NCBI RefSeq assembly: GCF_900188105.1
Contig: NZ_FZNP01000025.1
Coordinates: 20,593-84,592 of the forward strand
DNA: 64,000 nt
Direction of reading: 5' to 3'
DNA from: Actinomadura mexicana
GTDB taxonomy: Bacteria > Actinomycetota > Actinomycetes > Streptosporangiales > Streptosporangiaceae
Position numbers and translations under genes: made by a program. This document shows, piece by piece, positions 50,262-58,888 of the stretch. The notes under the pieces are model-generated. The model saw nothing but the letters and a program-made list of their open reading frames with translations. It made no database searches and had not been told where the DNA came from. How positions within the stretch are numbered: position 1 is the stretch's first letter; every line of letters starts with the position of its first letter.

Positions 50262-53048
50262 TCAGCGCCACCACCGGAGGCCGGCGGGGGCGGTGCGCAG
50301 CACGTTGGTCCCGCAGTGGATGGAGCCCAGGCGCACGTGGTAGTACCAGGCCTCCACCCAGCTCACCCGGTAGCCGATCCGGTCGGCGACGGCCTCGGTC
50401 CAGGCCTCGAACAGGTCGACCTTGCGCTCGGGGATCTGCAGCTTCCGCCAGGTGCTCCCCCTGAGGAAGCCGCGCGAGTCGAACGCGCCGGGATTGGCCC
50501 GGACGATCTGCTGCCGGATCTCCCCGCGATCGGCCGCCTTGGGCCAGCCGTCGCGGAAGGCGGAGGTCAGCTTCTCGGCGTCGTCCCCGGCGAGATCTCC
50601 CGCCATCGAGCCGGGCCGCGCCCAGAAGACCGTGCGGTCGAGTCCACGGGCGCGCAGCCACTGCGGTGTGAAGCGCGACGCCTTCACGTCCCCGACCTGC
50701 TCGGCCACCGTGCGCAGCACGCGGACGGCCGCGTCGACGTCCATCCGCGGGCCGTGCGGCCGCGGGACCAGCAGCCAGGGGGCGGCGACCTGGAGGTTCG
50801 CCAGGTTGGGGGTGAAGGCCGCGGTCTGCTCGGCGATGGCCGACCGGTCGTCGAAGATCACCGGGAGCTTGAGGATGGGGATCGCGCCGTACTCGGTCGT
50901 GAGCTTCTCCTCGGTCTCGGTCAGCTGCCCCTTCGCCGGGACGGACGCACCGTCCGGGCCCGTCCGCGGGCCGGCCGGTTCGGGGTCCTCCAGGTCCTCG
51001 TTGGTGCCGTCGCGGAAGTAGTCGAGCTCGAAGATCGAAATGCCGGCCGGTATCGACGGGGTGGTCGGCTGCCAGGGAGAGTCGGGCAGCGGGAGCGGGG
51101 AGTTCGGGATCGGGCCGGTGAGGACCCGGTACAGCGCCGCCATCGACAGGTAGACCTCCGGCGGCTCGATCGGCAGGAGCTGTCCCCTCTCGTGCTGGTG
51201 CAGCCACTGCATGCCGCGGAGCAGATGGGTGACCGGGTTCGCGCCCTCGTAGGTGAGCCGCGCGCCAGGGATGGGCAGCCAGTTCTTGTACCGCGTCAGC
51301 TCGCCCGGCGACAGGCCCGCCATGAACTCCCGCCGAGCGGCCTCGACCAGCCTGAGCGCGACGAACGGCGAGGCTCGCAGCACCGCGCCCTTCTGGCTCT
51401 GCGGATCGCGCAGGTCGGGGACGAACGCCAGCACCTCGTCGACGTGGCCGACGTCGAGCCAGCTGGTGTCGATCTCCAGCATCCGCTGGCGGCCCTGCGC
51501 CTGCCCGCGCAGGAAGGCCAGGAGCTCGGGGTCCATGTCGGTCGCGGTGGATCCGTCCGGCTGCGGCGTGGTCTGGTTGCCGACGACGACCACGCCGGCC
51601 GGGGCCTTGGCGTGCGGCGGCCCCACCTCGATGTTGCCGCCGAAGTTGTGGCTGGAGTGCCACTGCTGGAGGCGCTTCTCCAGGCGTCCCACCTCCGCCT
51701 CGGACATCAGGAGATCCTGCTGCGGCAGCCTGCCCGCGGCCGGCAGCCGAAGCCGGAGCTGGGGCGCGCCCTGCGGGACCGGGATCTCCCGCCGGACGTC
51801 CTCGACCTGCTTCTCGGCGTTCTGCACGAGCCGGCCGAGCTTGCCGTGCTCCTTGTACCAGGGTGAGTCCGGACGTTCGGCCGCCGCCCTGGCGACCTGC
51901 TTCAACCGGCCGGCCAGCGCGGGCAGCTCGTTGCGGGCGCGGAAGAACTCCACGGTCGCGTCCCCGAAAACCGCCACGGTCGTGTTCAGTTCGACGTCGG
52001 TACCTATCCGCGCGATCGACTCGAACAGCTGCCGCCGCAGCATCTTCACCCGGATCATGATCACCAGGGCGCGGTCGCTGCCGGGGAAGCCGAGCCGCCC
52101 GGTCGTGCCGTCCGGGGAGGTGATCGTCAGCTCCCGGTCCCAGAACGACTGGCAGATCCCTAGGCCCCTGCTCGGGAAGTGGCCGACCACCATCGAGCTC
52201 AGGTTGGGCGCGACGACCCCCTGCGCGGCGTCCGATCGGGTGCGCGGCGCGTGCAGCAGCACCCGCAGCGGGCCGTCCGGGGTCTCGGTGAAGCCGAGCT
52301 GGTACTGGTCCTGGATCCAGCTGTCGCCGCCGTGCACCTCCATCGGGATGAGGGTCAGCGGCACGCCGAGCGGCTGGAGCGCGGCCTGCACCTCGGCGAC
52401 GGCGGGACCGTTGTCGTCCAGGGGCCTGGCCGGGTCGTCCGCAGTGACCTGGCACATGTAGAGCCGTTCCAGCGCGCCCGCGTTCCCGATGAGGACGAAC
52501 GGGGACACGGTGAACAGCACCTCGTCCTCGACCACGGTGCCGCCCGGGTCGTCGCGCTCCAGCCACACCGTGACCCGGCCGTCCGGGAGCCCCGGGGCCG
52601 GTCCGGAGAGCACCGTGTTGGCCGACGGGGCGGCCGGAAGGTCCACCGCCTCCAGCGCGAGTCTGCGGGGGAACGGGCCGACCGGCAGCCGGAAGCGGAC
52701 CCGGTTCCCCGCCCCGGCCCCGGCGAGCCGGCGGCCGGTGGCGTCGATCACCGCGCAGCGCAGGGCGTCCGCGCCCCGCAGCACGACGAACAGCGGGCCG
52801 GGCGCCGCGGTGATCTCCTCCACGAGGAGTCCGGCCGGTTCGTCGTCCCCGGCCGTCTTCACCGGCAGCTCGCGGTCCAGCCGGACCGCGTCGCCGGGGG
52901 TGACCGTCGTGGGCAGCCGCCGGGCGTCGTCGTCCAGGTTGGCGCTGACCAGCGCCCCCGGCGGCGCCTGCCGCCGCGCCCATTCGCCCGGCCGCGCGGA
53001 GAGCCGGCCGTCGCGGTCGAAGTCGGCGTGCAGCCGGTAGGCGGTCAT
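50262..53048 (-). CDS. peptidylarginine deiminase (PAD) family protein
   Basis: A 928-residue protein. The last 700 residues follow the animal PAD catalytic fold. All catalytic residues match: Asp247 in GDSWIQDQYQLGF (PAD4 Asp350), His535 and Asp537 in WLDVGHVDEVLAFVP (His471/Asp473) and Cys912 in IHCGTNV (Cys645), with GGNIEVGPP as in animal PADs. The N-terminal 180 residues may form one or two immunoglobulin-like domains. There is no signal peptide. It would convert arginine in proteins to citrulline, or act on another guanidino compound. The start overlaps the preceding 982-residue gene by 4 bases (ATGA), so the pair is coupled. Confidence 0.9.
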   Translation of the reverse strand: MTAYRLHADFDRDGRLSARPGEWARRQAPPGALVSANLDDDARRLPTTVTPGDAVRLDRELPVKTAGDDEPAGLLVEEITAAPGPLFVVLRGADALRCAVIDATGRRLAGAGAGNRVRFRLPVGPFPRRLALEAVDLPAAPSANTVLSGPAPGLPDGRVTVWLERDDPGGTVVEDEVLFTVSPFVLIGNAGALERLYMCQVTADDPARPLDDNGPAVAEVQAALQPLGVPLTLIPMEVHGGDSWIQDQYQLGFTETPDGPLRVLLHAPRTRSDAAQGVVAPNLSSMVVGHFPSRGLGICQSFWDRELTITSPDGTTGRLGFPGSDRALVIMIRVKMLRRQLFESIARIGTDVELNTTVAVFGDATVEFFRARNELPALAGRLKQVARAAAERPDSPWYKEHGKLGRLVQNAEKQVEDVRREIPVPQGAPQLRLRLPAAGRLPQQDLLMSEAEVGRLEKRLQQWHSSHNFGGNIEVGPPHAKAPAGVVVVGNQTTPQPDGSTATDMDPELLAFLRGQAQGRQRMLEIDTSWLDVGHVDEVLAFVPDLRDPQSQKGAVLRASPFVALRLVEAARREFMAGLSPGELTRYKNWLPIPGARLTYEGANPVTHLLRGMQWLHQHERGQLLPIEPPEVYLSMAALYRVLTGPIPNSPLPLPDSPWQPTTPSIPAGISIFELDYFRDGTNEDLEDPEPAGPRTGPDGASVPAKGQLTETEEKLTTEYGAIPILKLPVIFDDRSAIAEQTAAFTPNLANLQVAAPWLLVPRPHGPRMDVDAAVRVLRTVAEQVGDVKASRFTPQWLRARGLDRTVFWARPGSMAGDLAGDDAEKLTSAFRDGWPKAADRGEIRQQIVRANPGAFDSRGFLRGSTWRKLQIPERKVDLFEAWTEAVADRIGYRVSWVEAWYYHVRLGSIHCGTNVLRTAPAGLRWWR

Positions 53049-55993
53049 CGGCCGCTCGCGTCCCCGTGCCCCGGCCCTGTCCCTGCGCCGGTCCCGTGCC
53101 CGGTCCCGGCGGGCGCGTCCGCGGGCGCGTCGGCCCTGCCGTCGCCCGCCCCGTCCGCCAGCGCCACCGGGGCGCCGGGCTTCAGCGAGTCCCGCAGCGG
53201 GGGCACGTCCGAGACGTCCTGGACCAGCACCAGGTCGGTGGGGATGACCACCTCCCAGGGCTTGGAGCCCACCGGGTACGGGACGCCGTTGTCGAGCTTG
53301 CCGAGGTTGGCGGTGATCTCATCGATGATCGGCACGTACAGGTCGTCGTTGATCCGCGGTACGTCGTTGCCGTCCCAGATGTTGCCGGTGTAGACGAAGT
53401 AGGCGACGGCGCTCTCGAATCCGGGCCGGACCGGGACCTGGACGCGCGCGGCGCCGGCGCGCAGGAAGGCGGCGAAGTCGGCGTCCGGGTCGGTGATGTT
53501 GAGGGCGGAGATCCACCGGGCACGCCGGCCCCACATGTGGGGGTAGCAGACGTAGAGCATGTTCTGCCACTCGAACGCGTTCTCCAGGAACCGGATGAAC
53601 TTGCCGTTGGCGTTGGCCTTGTCGAGGTCCAGAACCGGCTCGGGCGGGGTCTTGGGCACCGGCGCAGCGAAGGAGTCGAGGTTCAGGTCGGGCTTCTTGG
53701 CCAGCATCATGATGACCCACTTCTTCAGCTCGTCGCGCTCCACCCGCCGGTTGACCAGCGGGTTGCGGCCGAACTGCTGGTTGGTGCTGCGCTGGAGCTC
53801 GCGCTGCGCGGCCCTCTCGTTGTACTCCGCGAGCTGCTGCTGGTAGGCGGCGATGACGGCGTCGTAGACCGACTGCTGCCACCGGGCCTCGGCCTCCGGC
53901 GTGACGACGCACTCCACGTCCACGCCGACCGACCAGCACAGCGCCGTCACCGCGATCGAGATGGAAAGCTCCTTCTCGGCTCCGGCGGTACCGCTCTTGG
54001 CGCCGAAGATGTCGGTGTAGACGTACAGCTGGCCGCCGATCACGATGTGGAAGTTGTGCAGGCTGCCGGCCTCGAACAGGTGGGTGGCCTGTACCGTCAC
54101 GCTCTTGGCCGCGTACCCCTCCGGTATGTCGATCTTGCCTGCGCGGCCGAAGTTGGTCGTGGTGGTGCCGTCCTGCTTGTCGGAGAACGTGACCGTACGG
54201 GTCGACGGCGGCGGAGCGGGCGCGTTGACGACGCGGTACCGGGCGACGAAGTCGGTGTAGTTGCCGCGGGTCAGGTAGGACGGTCGCAGCGGCTGGCCGT
54301 CGGGCGTGGCCGGCGCCTGCGGCTTCACCAGCTCGCTGTCCTGCGGCGGGTTCTCCACCAGCCCGTAGAGGTAGTACGCCGCCGGTTCGGGCACCACGAA
54401 GTCGAACATGAACCGCTGGCCGTAGTTGAAGACCTGGGCGTCGTAGACCTTGTTCAGCCACCGGTAGATGCCGCGGACGTGCTTGGCGATGCCGTTGCTG
54501 AAGGCGTGCCGGTTGGTCTCCTCGAACTCCTCCAGCGTCCGCCGCCGGACGAGGCTGCGGACGCGCTCGCGCACCTTCTCCGCCGTGCGCTGCGTGACCT
54601 CCTGCGAGAAGGACGAGGCCTTGCGCTGGGACTCCTCGGTGGACGTCGAGCTGCCGGCCTTGACGCTGGAGGAGAACGACGCGGCCGGGCCGTAGCTGCC
54701 GCTCACCTGGAGCCCGGCCTCGATGTCGAGCTGGCTCTTGACGTGCTTCTCCGCCTCGTTCTGCAACTCGTCCCGCTCGGTGGACTGCAGGTCCCGCTCC
54801 TTCTCGGTCTCGGTCTCCCTCTCGTCCTCCGTGGTCACCTCCACCTGGGTGAGCCGGCGGGTCGAACGGTCCCGGGTCTCCCCCGTCATGACGTTCTCGA
54901 CGTGGGCGAACTCGCCCAGTTCGTAGGCCTTGATCTTCTGCCGCACCACCAGCAGGTCGGCCAGGCCGGCGGCGGAGTGCTGGGGCGCGGGCGGCGGCGG
55001 GTCGGCGGCGAGCCCCTCGCCCCGGGCGCTCATGGCCCGGTGGAACCGGTGCAGGTCGATCTCGCCCCCGTCGAAGGCCAGGGTCCCGGTCGGCCGGACG
55101 TCCACCGCGACCTGCCCGGCCGCGTGGTGCAGCTCGGCCTCGACCGCGGGGATCGCGCGGAACGGCCGCAGGTCGCCGGCGAGCAGCCCCAGCCGGTCCA
55201 GGACTCCGCGCGTCTCCTCGCTGAGCCCCGCCACGGCGTCGGCGGAGAGCCTCGGCTCGGCACTCGCCGCCTCCGGGGGTTCGGCGGCGGCGCCCGGAAC
55301 CGCCGCCGCGGTCACCGACGAGAAGACCAGGTGCCTGCCGTCGTGGACGAGCCTGAGCAGATCACGGTGCGCGCGGCCCAGGTCGTCCAGCCAGTTCCCC
55401 GCCTCCTCGTCGCGCTCCGCCAGGACGGGCGCCACCGGCGGGGACACCGGCGCCGCAGGGAGCTGCGCGAAGAACGCCGGCAGCGATGCCGGAACGCTCA
55501 TGACCTCTCCGAGTGACCGCTCCTGCCCGGCCGTCGCGGCGGAGGCGGCCAGCCCGAGCAGCTTGGCGTCGAGGAGATCCTGCTCCGCGGTCCCCGCGGT
55601 GTCGCCGCGAAGCGCCGCCGCCAGCAGCCGGTCGCTCAGCTCGGCCCGGGCAGCGGCGAACTCCGGGGCGTCGACCAGTTCGGCCAAGGACCGCCCGAAG
55701 GCGCGGGAGACGCAGCCGTTCAGGTCGGCTTCCGCCAGCGTGCTCTTCTCGTTGGCGTAGAACCAGGCGCGCAGCGGGGCAAGGTCCAGCTCGGCGGTGC
55801 GCGCGGCCTCGTCCGGCCGCGGTCGACCGCCGGCGATCTCGCGGAGCCTCTCCCGGTCGGCTCCCGCCGCCGCGGCCTCGGCGAGCCGCCGGTGAAGCGC
55901 GGACGACTCGACCATGATCGGGATCCCGGCCAGGGTCGCCTGCCTGCGCGCCGGCCGAACGGTCATGAACCGGAATATGCCTTCACTCGCCAT
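53045..55993 (-). CDS. large uncharacterised protein coupled to the PAD gene
   Basis: A 982-residue soluble protein of unknown family, starting at ATG 55993 after GGAGGGA. Residues 385-500 are highly charged and Glu/Arg-rich with predicted coiled-coil character (TEDERETETEKERDLQSTER, AEKVRERVRSLVRRRTLEEF), interrupted by a Ser/Gly segment at about 430-455. A following block (HVRGIYRWLNKVYDAQVFNY then RFMFDFVVPEPAAYYLYG) resembles proteins I recall from myxobacteria. A beta-rich C-terminal half ends in a Gly/Ala/Asp tail. There are no membrane segments or signal. It may be a scaffold, substrate or partner of the deiminase. It could be part of an injection-like or secretion-linked device, but nothing specific proves that. 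Confidence 0.8.
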   Translation of the reverse strand: MASEGIFRFMTVRPARRQATLAGIPIMVESSALHRRLAEAAAAGADRERLREIAGGRPRPDEAARTAELDLAPLRAWFYANEKSTLAEADLNGCVSRAFGRSLAELVDAPEFAAARAELSDRLLAAALRGDTAGTAEQDLLDAKLLGLAASAATAGQERSLGEVMSVPASLPAFFAQLPAAPVSPPVAPVLAERDEEAGNWLDDLGRAHRDLLRLVHDGRHLVFSSVTAAAVPGAAAEPPEAASAEPRLSADAVAGLSEETRGVLDRLGLLAGDLRPFRAIPAVEAELHHAAGQVAVDVRPTGTLAFDGGEIDLHRFHRAMSARGEGLAADPPPPAPQHSAAGLADLLVVRQKIKAYELGEFAHVENVMTGETRDRSTRRLTQVEVTTEDERETETEKERDLQSTERDELQNEAEKHVKSQLDIEAGLQVSGSYGPAASFSSSVKAGSSTSTEESQRKASSFSQEVTQRTAEKVRERVRSLVRRRTLEEFEETNRHAFSNGIAKHVRGIYRWLNKVYDAQVFNYGQRFMFDFVVPEPAAYYLYGLVENPPQDSELVKPQAPATPDGQPLRPSYLTRGNYTDFVARYRVVNAPAPPPSTRTVTFSDKQDGTTTTNFGRAGKIDIPEGYAAKSVTVQATHLFEAGSLHNFHIVIGGQLYVYTDIFGAKSGTAGAEKELSISIAVTALCWSVGVDVECVVTPEAEARWQQSVYDAVIAAYQQQLAEYNERAAQRELQRSTNQQFGRNPLVNRRVERDELKKWVIMMLAKKPDLNLDSFAAPVPKTPPEPVLDLDKANANGKFIRFLENAFEWQNMLYVCYPHMWGRRARWISALNITDPDADFAAFLRAGAARVQVPVRPGFESAVAYFVYTGNIWDGNDVPRINDDLYVPIIDEITANLGKLDNGVPYPVGSKPWEVVIPTDLVLVQDVSDVPPLRDSLKPGAPVALADGAGDGRADAPADAPAGTGHGTGAGTGPGHGDASGR

Positions 55994-56092
55994 CGAGGTC
56001 CCTCCACGGTCTTCCCGGCCGCCGTTTCTGGTGGACGGCTGCGAGACTCGGCTCACCGCAGAGTGCGCCGAGTAGTCGGGGAACAACATCGT

Positions 56093-56145
56093 GGAAACCA
56101 CTACTTTCAGTGTCCGGATCGTGCCACTCGGTTGAGGGAAACCAC
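56093..56145. promoter_or_regulatory. direct repeats upstream of the PAD operon
   Basis: GGAAACCAC occurs at 56093-56101 and again at 56137-56145, 44 bp apart (four helical turns of 11 bp), and the first forms part of the palindrome GTGGAAACCAC. They lie 100-152 bp upstream of the 982-residue gene. Such 11-bp-phased repeats can be sites for SARP-like or OmpR-like activators. Speculative. Confidence 0.3.
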
Positions 56146-56167
56146 GAGCACCGCCCTCAGCCGACCA

Positions 56168-56499
56168 TCACAGCCGCCCACCCGTTCGGGGTCGATGATC
56201 GCGATCACCGCGCCGGCGTCCTGCCCGTCCCGGGTCGGCCGCGGTGACCATGAACGGGCCACCGCGCCGGCCGTCGCGGACCCTCACCCGGTCCAAGAGG
56301 TCGAAGAGAGGGGCGCCCGGTTCGTCGATCATCTCGATGACCAGGTTCTTCAGCGTCTCGACGTAGCCGGGGTCCCGGCTGGCCGGGTAGGCGCTCTTGG
56401 GCCTGTTGACGATCTCCTCCGCAGCAGGTCCGCGCACGCCCGGCGCAGCACCGCCTTCTCCGTCCCCGTGGGCCTTCATAGCCGCCGCGGGAACGCGGC
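56168..56499 (-). pseudogene. asparagine synthase C-terminal remnant
   Basis: In one frame EEIVNRPKSAYPASRDPGYV continues to LVIEMIDEPGAPLFDLLDRV, matching the end of the glutamine-dependent asparagine synthase (AsnB) synthetase domain. Just upstream, the matching EKAVLRRACADLL lies in another frame, so a frameshift is present near 56430. The rest of the gene is absent: the match ends about 30 bp from the left inverted repeat of the IS30-like element. The insertion or a linked deletion may have removed the front. Confidence 0.55.
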
Positions 56500-56528
56500 A
56501 GGGCCCGCCGATGCGGCTTGGGTTCTAG

Positions 56529-57809
56529 GGGTCGATGCAACACCTCAGTTCATGAGGGGTTGTGTTGGGCTTCGAGATCCGTGAGGTTCGGTCGCCGCAG
56601 GGGCCGGTGAGGCTGGCTGCTGAGCGGGCGGCATACTTCGAGCTCGTGCGGCAGGGCTACGGCAACGAGGCCGCGTGCCGGGTCGTCGGGGTGAACCCGA
56701 AGACCGGCAGGCGATGGCGGAACGGACGCAGAGCGTCCGGGAGGAACAAGGCGGCTCCACCGGCGAACGCGCCGGTGGAGCCGCCGTCGTGTTCGGGCAG
56801 GTACTTGAGCGAGGACGAGCGGATCGTGATCGCCGACCGGCGGCGGGAGAAGATCTCGATCCGGCAGATCGCCGTTGAGCTGGGCCGACCGGCCTCGACG
56901 ATCAGCCGTGAGATCAAACGCAACCGTCACCCCGGCAGCGGCGACTACCGGCCGCATGCCGCCCAGGCCCGTGCCGACGCCCGCAGGCCCCGCCCGAAAA
57001 AAGGGAAGATCGCGGCCAACCTGGAGCTCGAGCAAGCGGTCCGGGCCGGGCTTGAGCGGGAATGGAGCCCCGAACAGATCAGCAACCTGCTGAGGCTGGC
57101 CCATCCCGACCGGCCGGAGATGCACGTGTCCCACGAGACGATCTACCAGGCCCTCTACGTCCAGGGCCGCGGTGAACTACGCCGCGAACTCACCAGGGCG
57201 CTGCGGACGGGGCGGACCGTCCGCAAACCCCACCGGCGCCCCGACCAGCGCCAACCCCGCTTCACCAGCCCCATGGTGATGATCTCGGACCGGCCGGCCG
57301 AGGCCGATGACCGTGCGGTCCCCGGCCATTGGGAAGGCGACCTGATCATCGGAGCGGGCAACCAGTCCCAGATCGGCACCCTGGTCGAGCGCGCCAGCCG
57401 CTACGTCCTGCTCGTCCCGCTGCCTGGCAGCCGGGACGCCCAGACCGTCGCCGCCTCCCTCACTACCACCATGCGCACGCTGCCCGCCGAGCTCAGACGG
57501 TCCCTCACCTGGGACCAAGGCGCCGAGATGGCTGATCACCAGCAGTTCAGCCTCGCCACCGACCTTCCCGTCTACTTCTGCGACCCGCACTCGCCTTGGC
57601 AGCGGGGCTCGAACGAGAACACCAACGGGCTGCTCCGCCAGTACTTCCCCAAGGGCACCGACCTGTCGGTCCACACCCCCCAACACCTCGCCGCGATCGC
57701 CGCCCGCCTCAACAGCCGACCACGCAAAACGCTGGGCTGGGAAACCCCAGCCCAGCGTCTCGCTAAGCTTCTGGCAACCGCCAGTTGACCACCTGTGTTG
57801 CAACGACCC
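56529..57809. mobile_element. IS30-family insertion sequence
   Basis: Left end GGGTCGATGCAACAC (56529-56543) and right end GTGTTGCAACGACCC (57795-57809) are inverted repeats that differ at one base, enclosing a single transposase gene (about 1.28 kb in all). This is the usual IS30 layout. Flanks show no clear long target duplication, consistent with the 2-3 bp duplications of this family. The element separates the asnB remnant from the HMG-CoA lyase gene. Confidence 0.85.
56562..57788 (+). CDS. IS30-family transposase
   Basis: A 408-residue transposase, apparently complete. The N-terminal helix-turn-helix regions include AAYFELVRQGYGNEAACRVV and EKISIRQIAVELGRPASTIS REIKRN-type DNA-binding helices. 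The DDE catalytic triad is in GHWEGDLIIG (first Asp), LTWDQGAEMADH (second Asp) and SNENTNGLLRQYFPKGTDLS (Glu). A GTG start at 56562 has GAGGGG upstream. No frameshift is visible, so the copy may be active. Confidence 0.95.
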   Translation: MLGFEIREVRSPQGPVRLAAERAAYFELVRQGYGNEAACRVVGVNPKTGRRWRNGRRASGRNKAAPPANAPVEPPSCSGRYLSEDERIVIADRRREKISIRQIAVELGRPASTISREIKRNRHPGSGDYRPHAAQARADARRPRPKKGKIAANLELEQAVRAGLEREWSPEQISNLLRLAHPDRPEMHVSHETIYQALYVQGRGELRRELTRALRTGRTVRKPHRRPDQRQPRFTSPMVMISDRPAEADDRAVPGHWEGDLIIGAGNQSQIGTLVERASRYVLLVPLPGSRDAQTVAASLTTTMRTLPAELRRSLTWDQGAEMADHQQFSLATDLPVYFCDPHSPWQRGSNENTNGLLRQYFPKGTDLSVHTPQHLAAIAARLNSRPRKTLGWETPAQRLAKLLATAS

Positions 57810-57881
57810 GTTGAATCCGCCCGGGTGCCCGGCGGGCCCTGCCGCACCCGAACGCACTGCGGACCGCGAACGCGGCGCCGA

Positions 57882-58775
57882 TCAGGGGACGGCGGGGAAC
57901 GGGCCGGCGCGGCCGAGCAGGGCCGGGACGGGCTTGCCGAGGCGTTCGCCGAGCCAGGCCGCCGTCTCGGCGACCGCGGACATCCGGACGCCCGTGTCGA
58001 CGCCCGAGCGGTCCAGGGCGTACAGCAGGTCCTCGGTCGCGATGTTGCCGGTGGCGGCGGGCGCGAACGGGCAGCCGCCGAAGCCGCCGGCGCTGGCGTC
58101 CAGGGCGCTCACACCGCAGTCGAGCGCGGTGAGGGCGTTGGCGTAGCCGGTGTTGCGGGTGTTGTGGAAGTGGCAGCGCAGCGGGACGCCCGGGGCGATG
58201 CCGGCGGCGCCCGTCAGCAGCGCGCGGACCTGGGCGGGGACGCCGACACCGATCGTGTCGGCCACGGCGATCTCGTCGGGTTCGCTCTCGGCGACCCGCC
58301 GGACCAGGTCGAGCACGCGGTCCGCGGGGACCTCCCCCTCGAAGGGGCAGCCGAAGGCGGCGGCGATCGTGACGGTGCGGCGGACGCCGGCGGCGCGGGC
58401 GTCCGCGGCGACGGCGGCCCAGGCGGCGACGCCCTCCTGGACCGTGCAGCCCTGGTTGCGGCGGCTGAACTCGTCGGTGGCCACCACGACGACGTTGATC
58501 TCGTCCACGCCGGCGGCCAGAGCGCGGTCGAGCCCGCGCCGGTTGAGGACGAGCCCCGCGTAGCCGACGCCGTCCGGCCGGGGGAGCCGTTCCATCACCG
58601 CCTCGGCGTCGGCCATCTGCGGGACCCGCTTCGGGTTCACGAAGCTGACGGCCTCGATCCGCCGCAGTCCCGCCTCGACGCTGCGTTCGATGAGCCGCAC
58701 CTTGTCGGCGGTCGCGAGGATCGCGGACTCGTTCTGCAGCCCGTCCCGGGGCGCCACCTCGATGAGTTCGACCAC
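57882..58775 (-). CDS. hydroxymethylglutaryl-CoA lyase
   Basis: A 297-residue DRE-TIM metallolyase that splits HMG-CoA into acetyl-CoA and acetoacetate, as in leucine breakdown. EVAPRDGLQNE carries the catalytic Arg10-Asp11, RCHFHNTRNTG holds the metal histidines and GGFGGCPFAPAATGN the mobile-loop cysteine. The GTG at 58775 follows AAGGGAAG. It is divergent from a GntR regulator, with TTGYATGCAA sites on both sides of the gap. In this neighbourhood (CaiB CoA-transferase) it may act on a related acyl-CoA such as 3-hydroxy-3-methyl-acyl-CoAs. Confidence 0.92.
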   Translation of the reverse strand: MVELIEVAPRDGLQNESAILATADKVRLIERSVEAGLRRIEAVSFVNPKRVPQMADAEAVMERLPRPDGVGYAGLVLNRRGLDRALAAGVDEINVVVVATDEFSRRNQGCTVQEGVAAWAAVAADARAAGVRRTVTIAAAFGCPFEGEVPADRVLDLVRRVAESEPDEIAVADTIGVGVPAQVRALLTGAAGIAPGVPLRCHFHNTRNTGYANALTALDCGVSALDASAGGFGGCPFAPAATGNIATEDLLYALDRSGVDTGVRMSAVAETAAWLGERLGKPVPALLGRAGPFPAVP

Positions 58776-58784
58776 GGACTTCCC

Positions 58785-58794
58785 TTGTATGCAA
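58785..58794. promoter_or_regulatory. GntR operator half-pair near the lyase gene
   Basis: TTGTATGCAA lies 10 bp upstream of the HMG-CoA lyase start and differs in one base from the perfect palindrome TTGCATGCAA found at 58859. Similar TnnATnnA-like sites are typical of FCD-type GntR regulators. Probably the regulator's site for repressing the lyase gene. Confidence 0.6.
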
Positions 58795-58858
58795 TATGAG
58801 GTCAACTTCAGGATTGTCCTGGGAAGTCTCTTGTGTCAAGGCTCACGTTCTGCCTATC

Positions 58859-58868
58859 TTGCATGCAA
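58859..58868. promoter_or_regulatory. GntR operator near its own gene
   Basis: TTGCATGCAA is a perfect 10-bp palindrome located 21 bp upstream of the GntR gene. With the TTGTATGCAA copy 74 bp away it brackets the divergent promoters, as expected for an autoregulated GntR protein. Confidence 0.65.
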
Positions 58869-58888
58869 TCCATGGGAGGAGGTTACGG

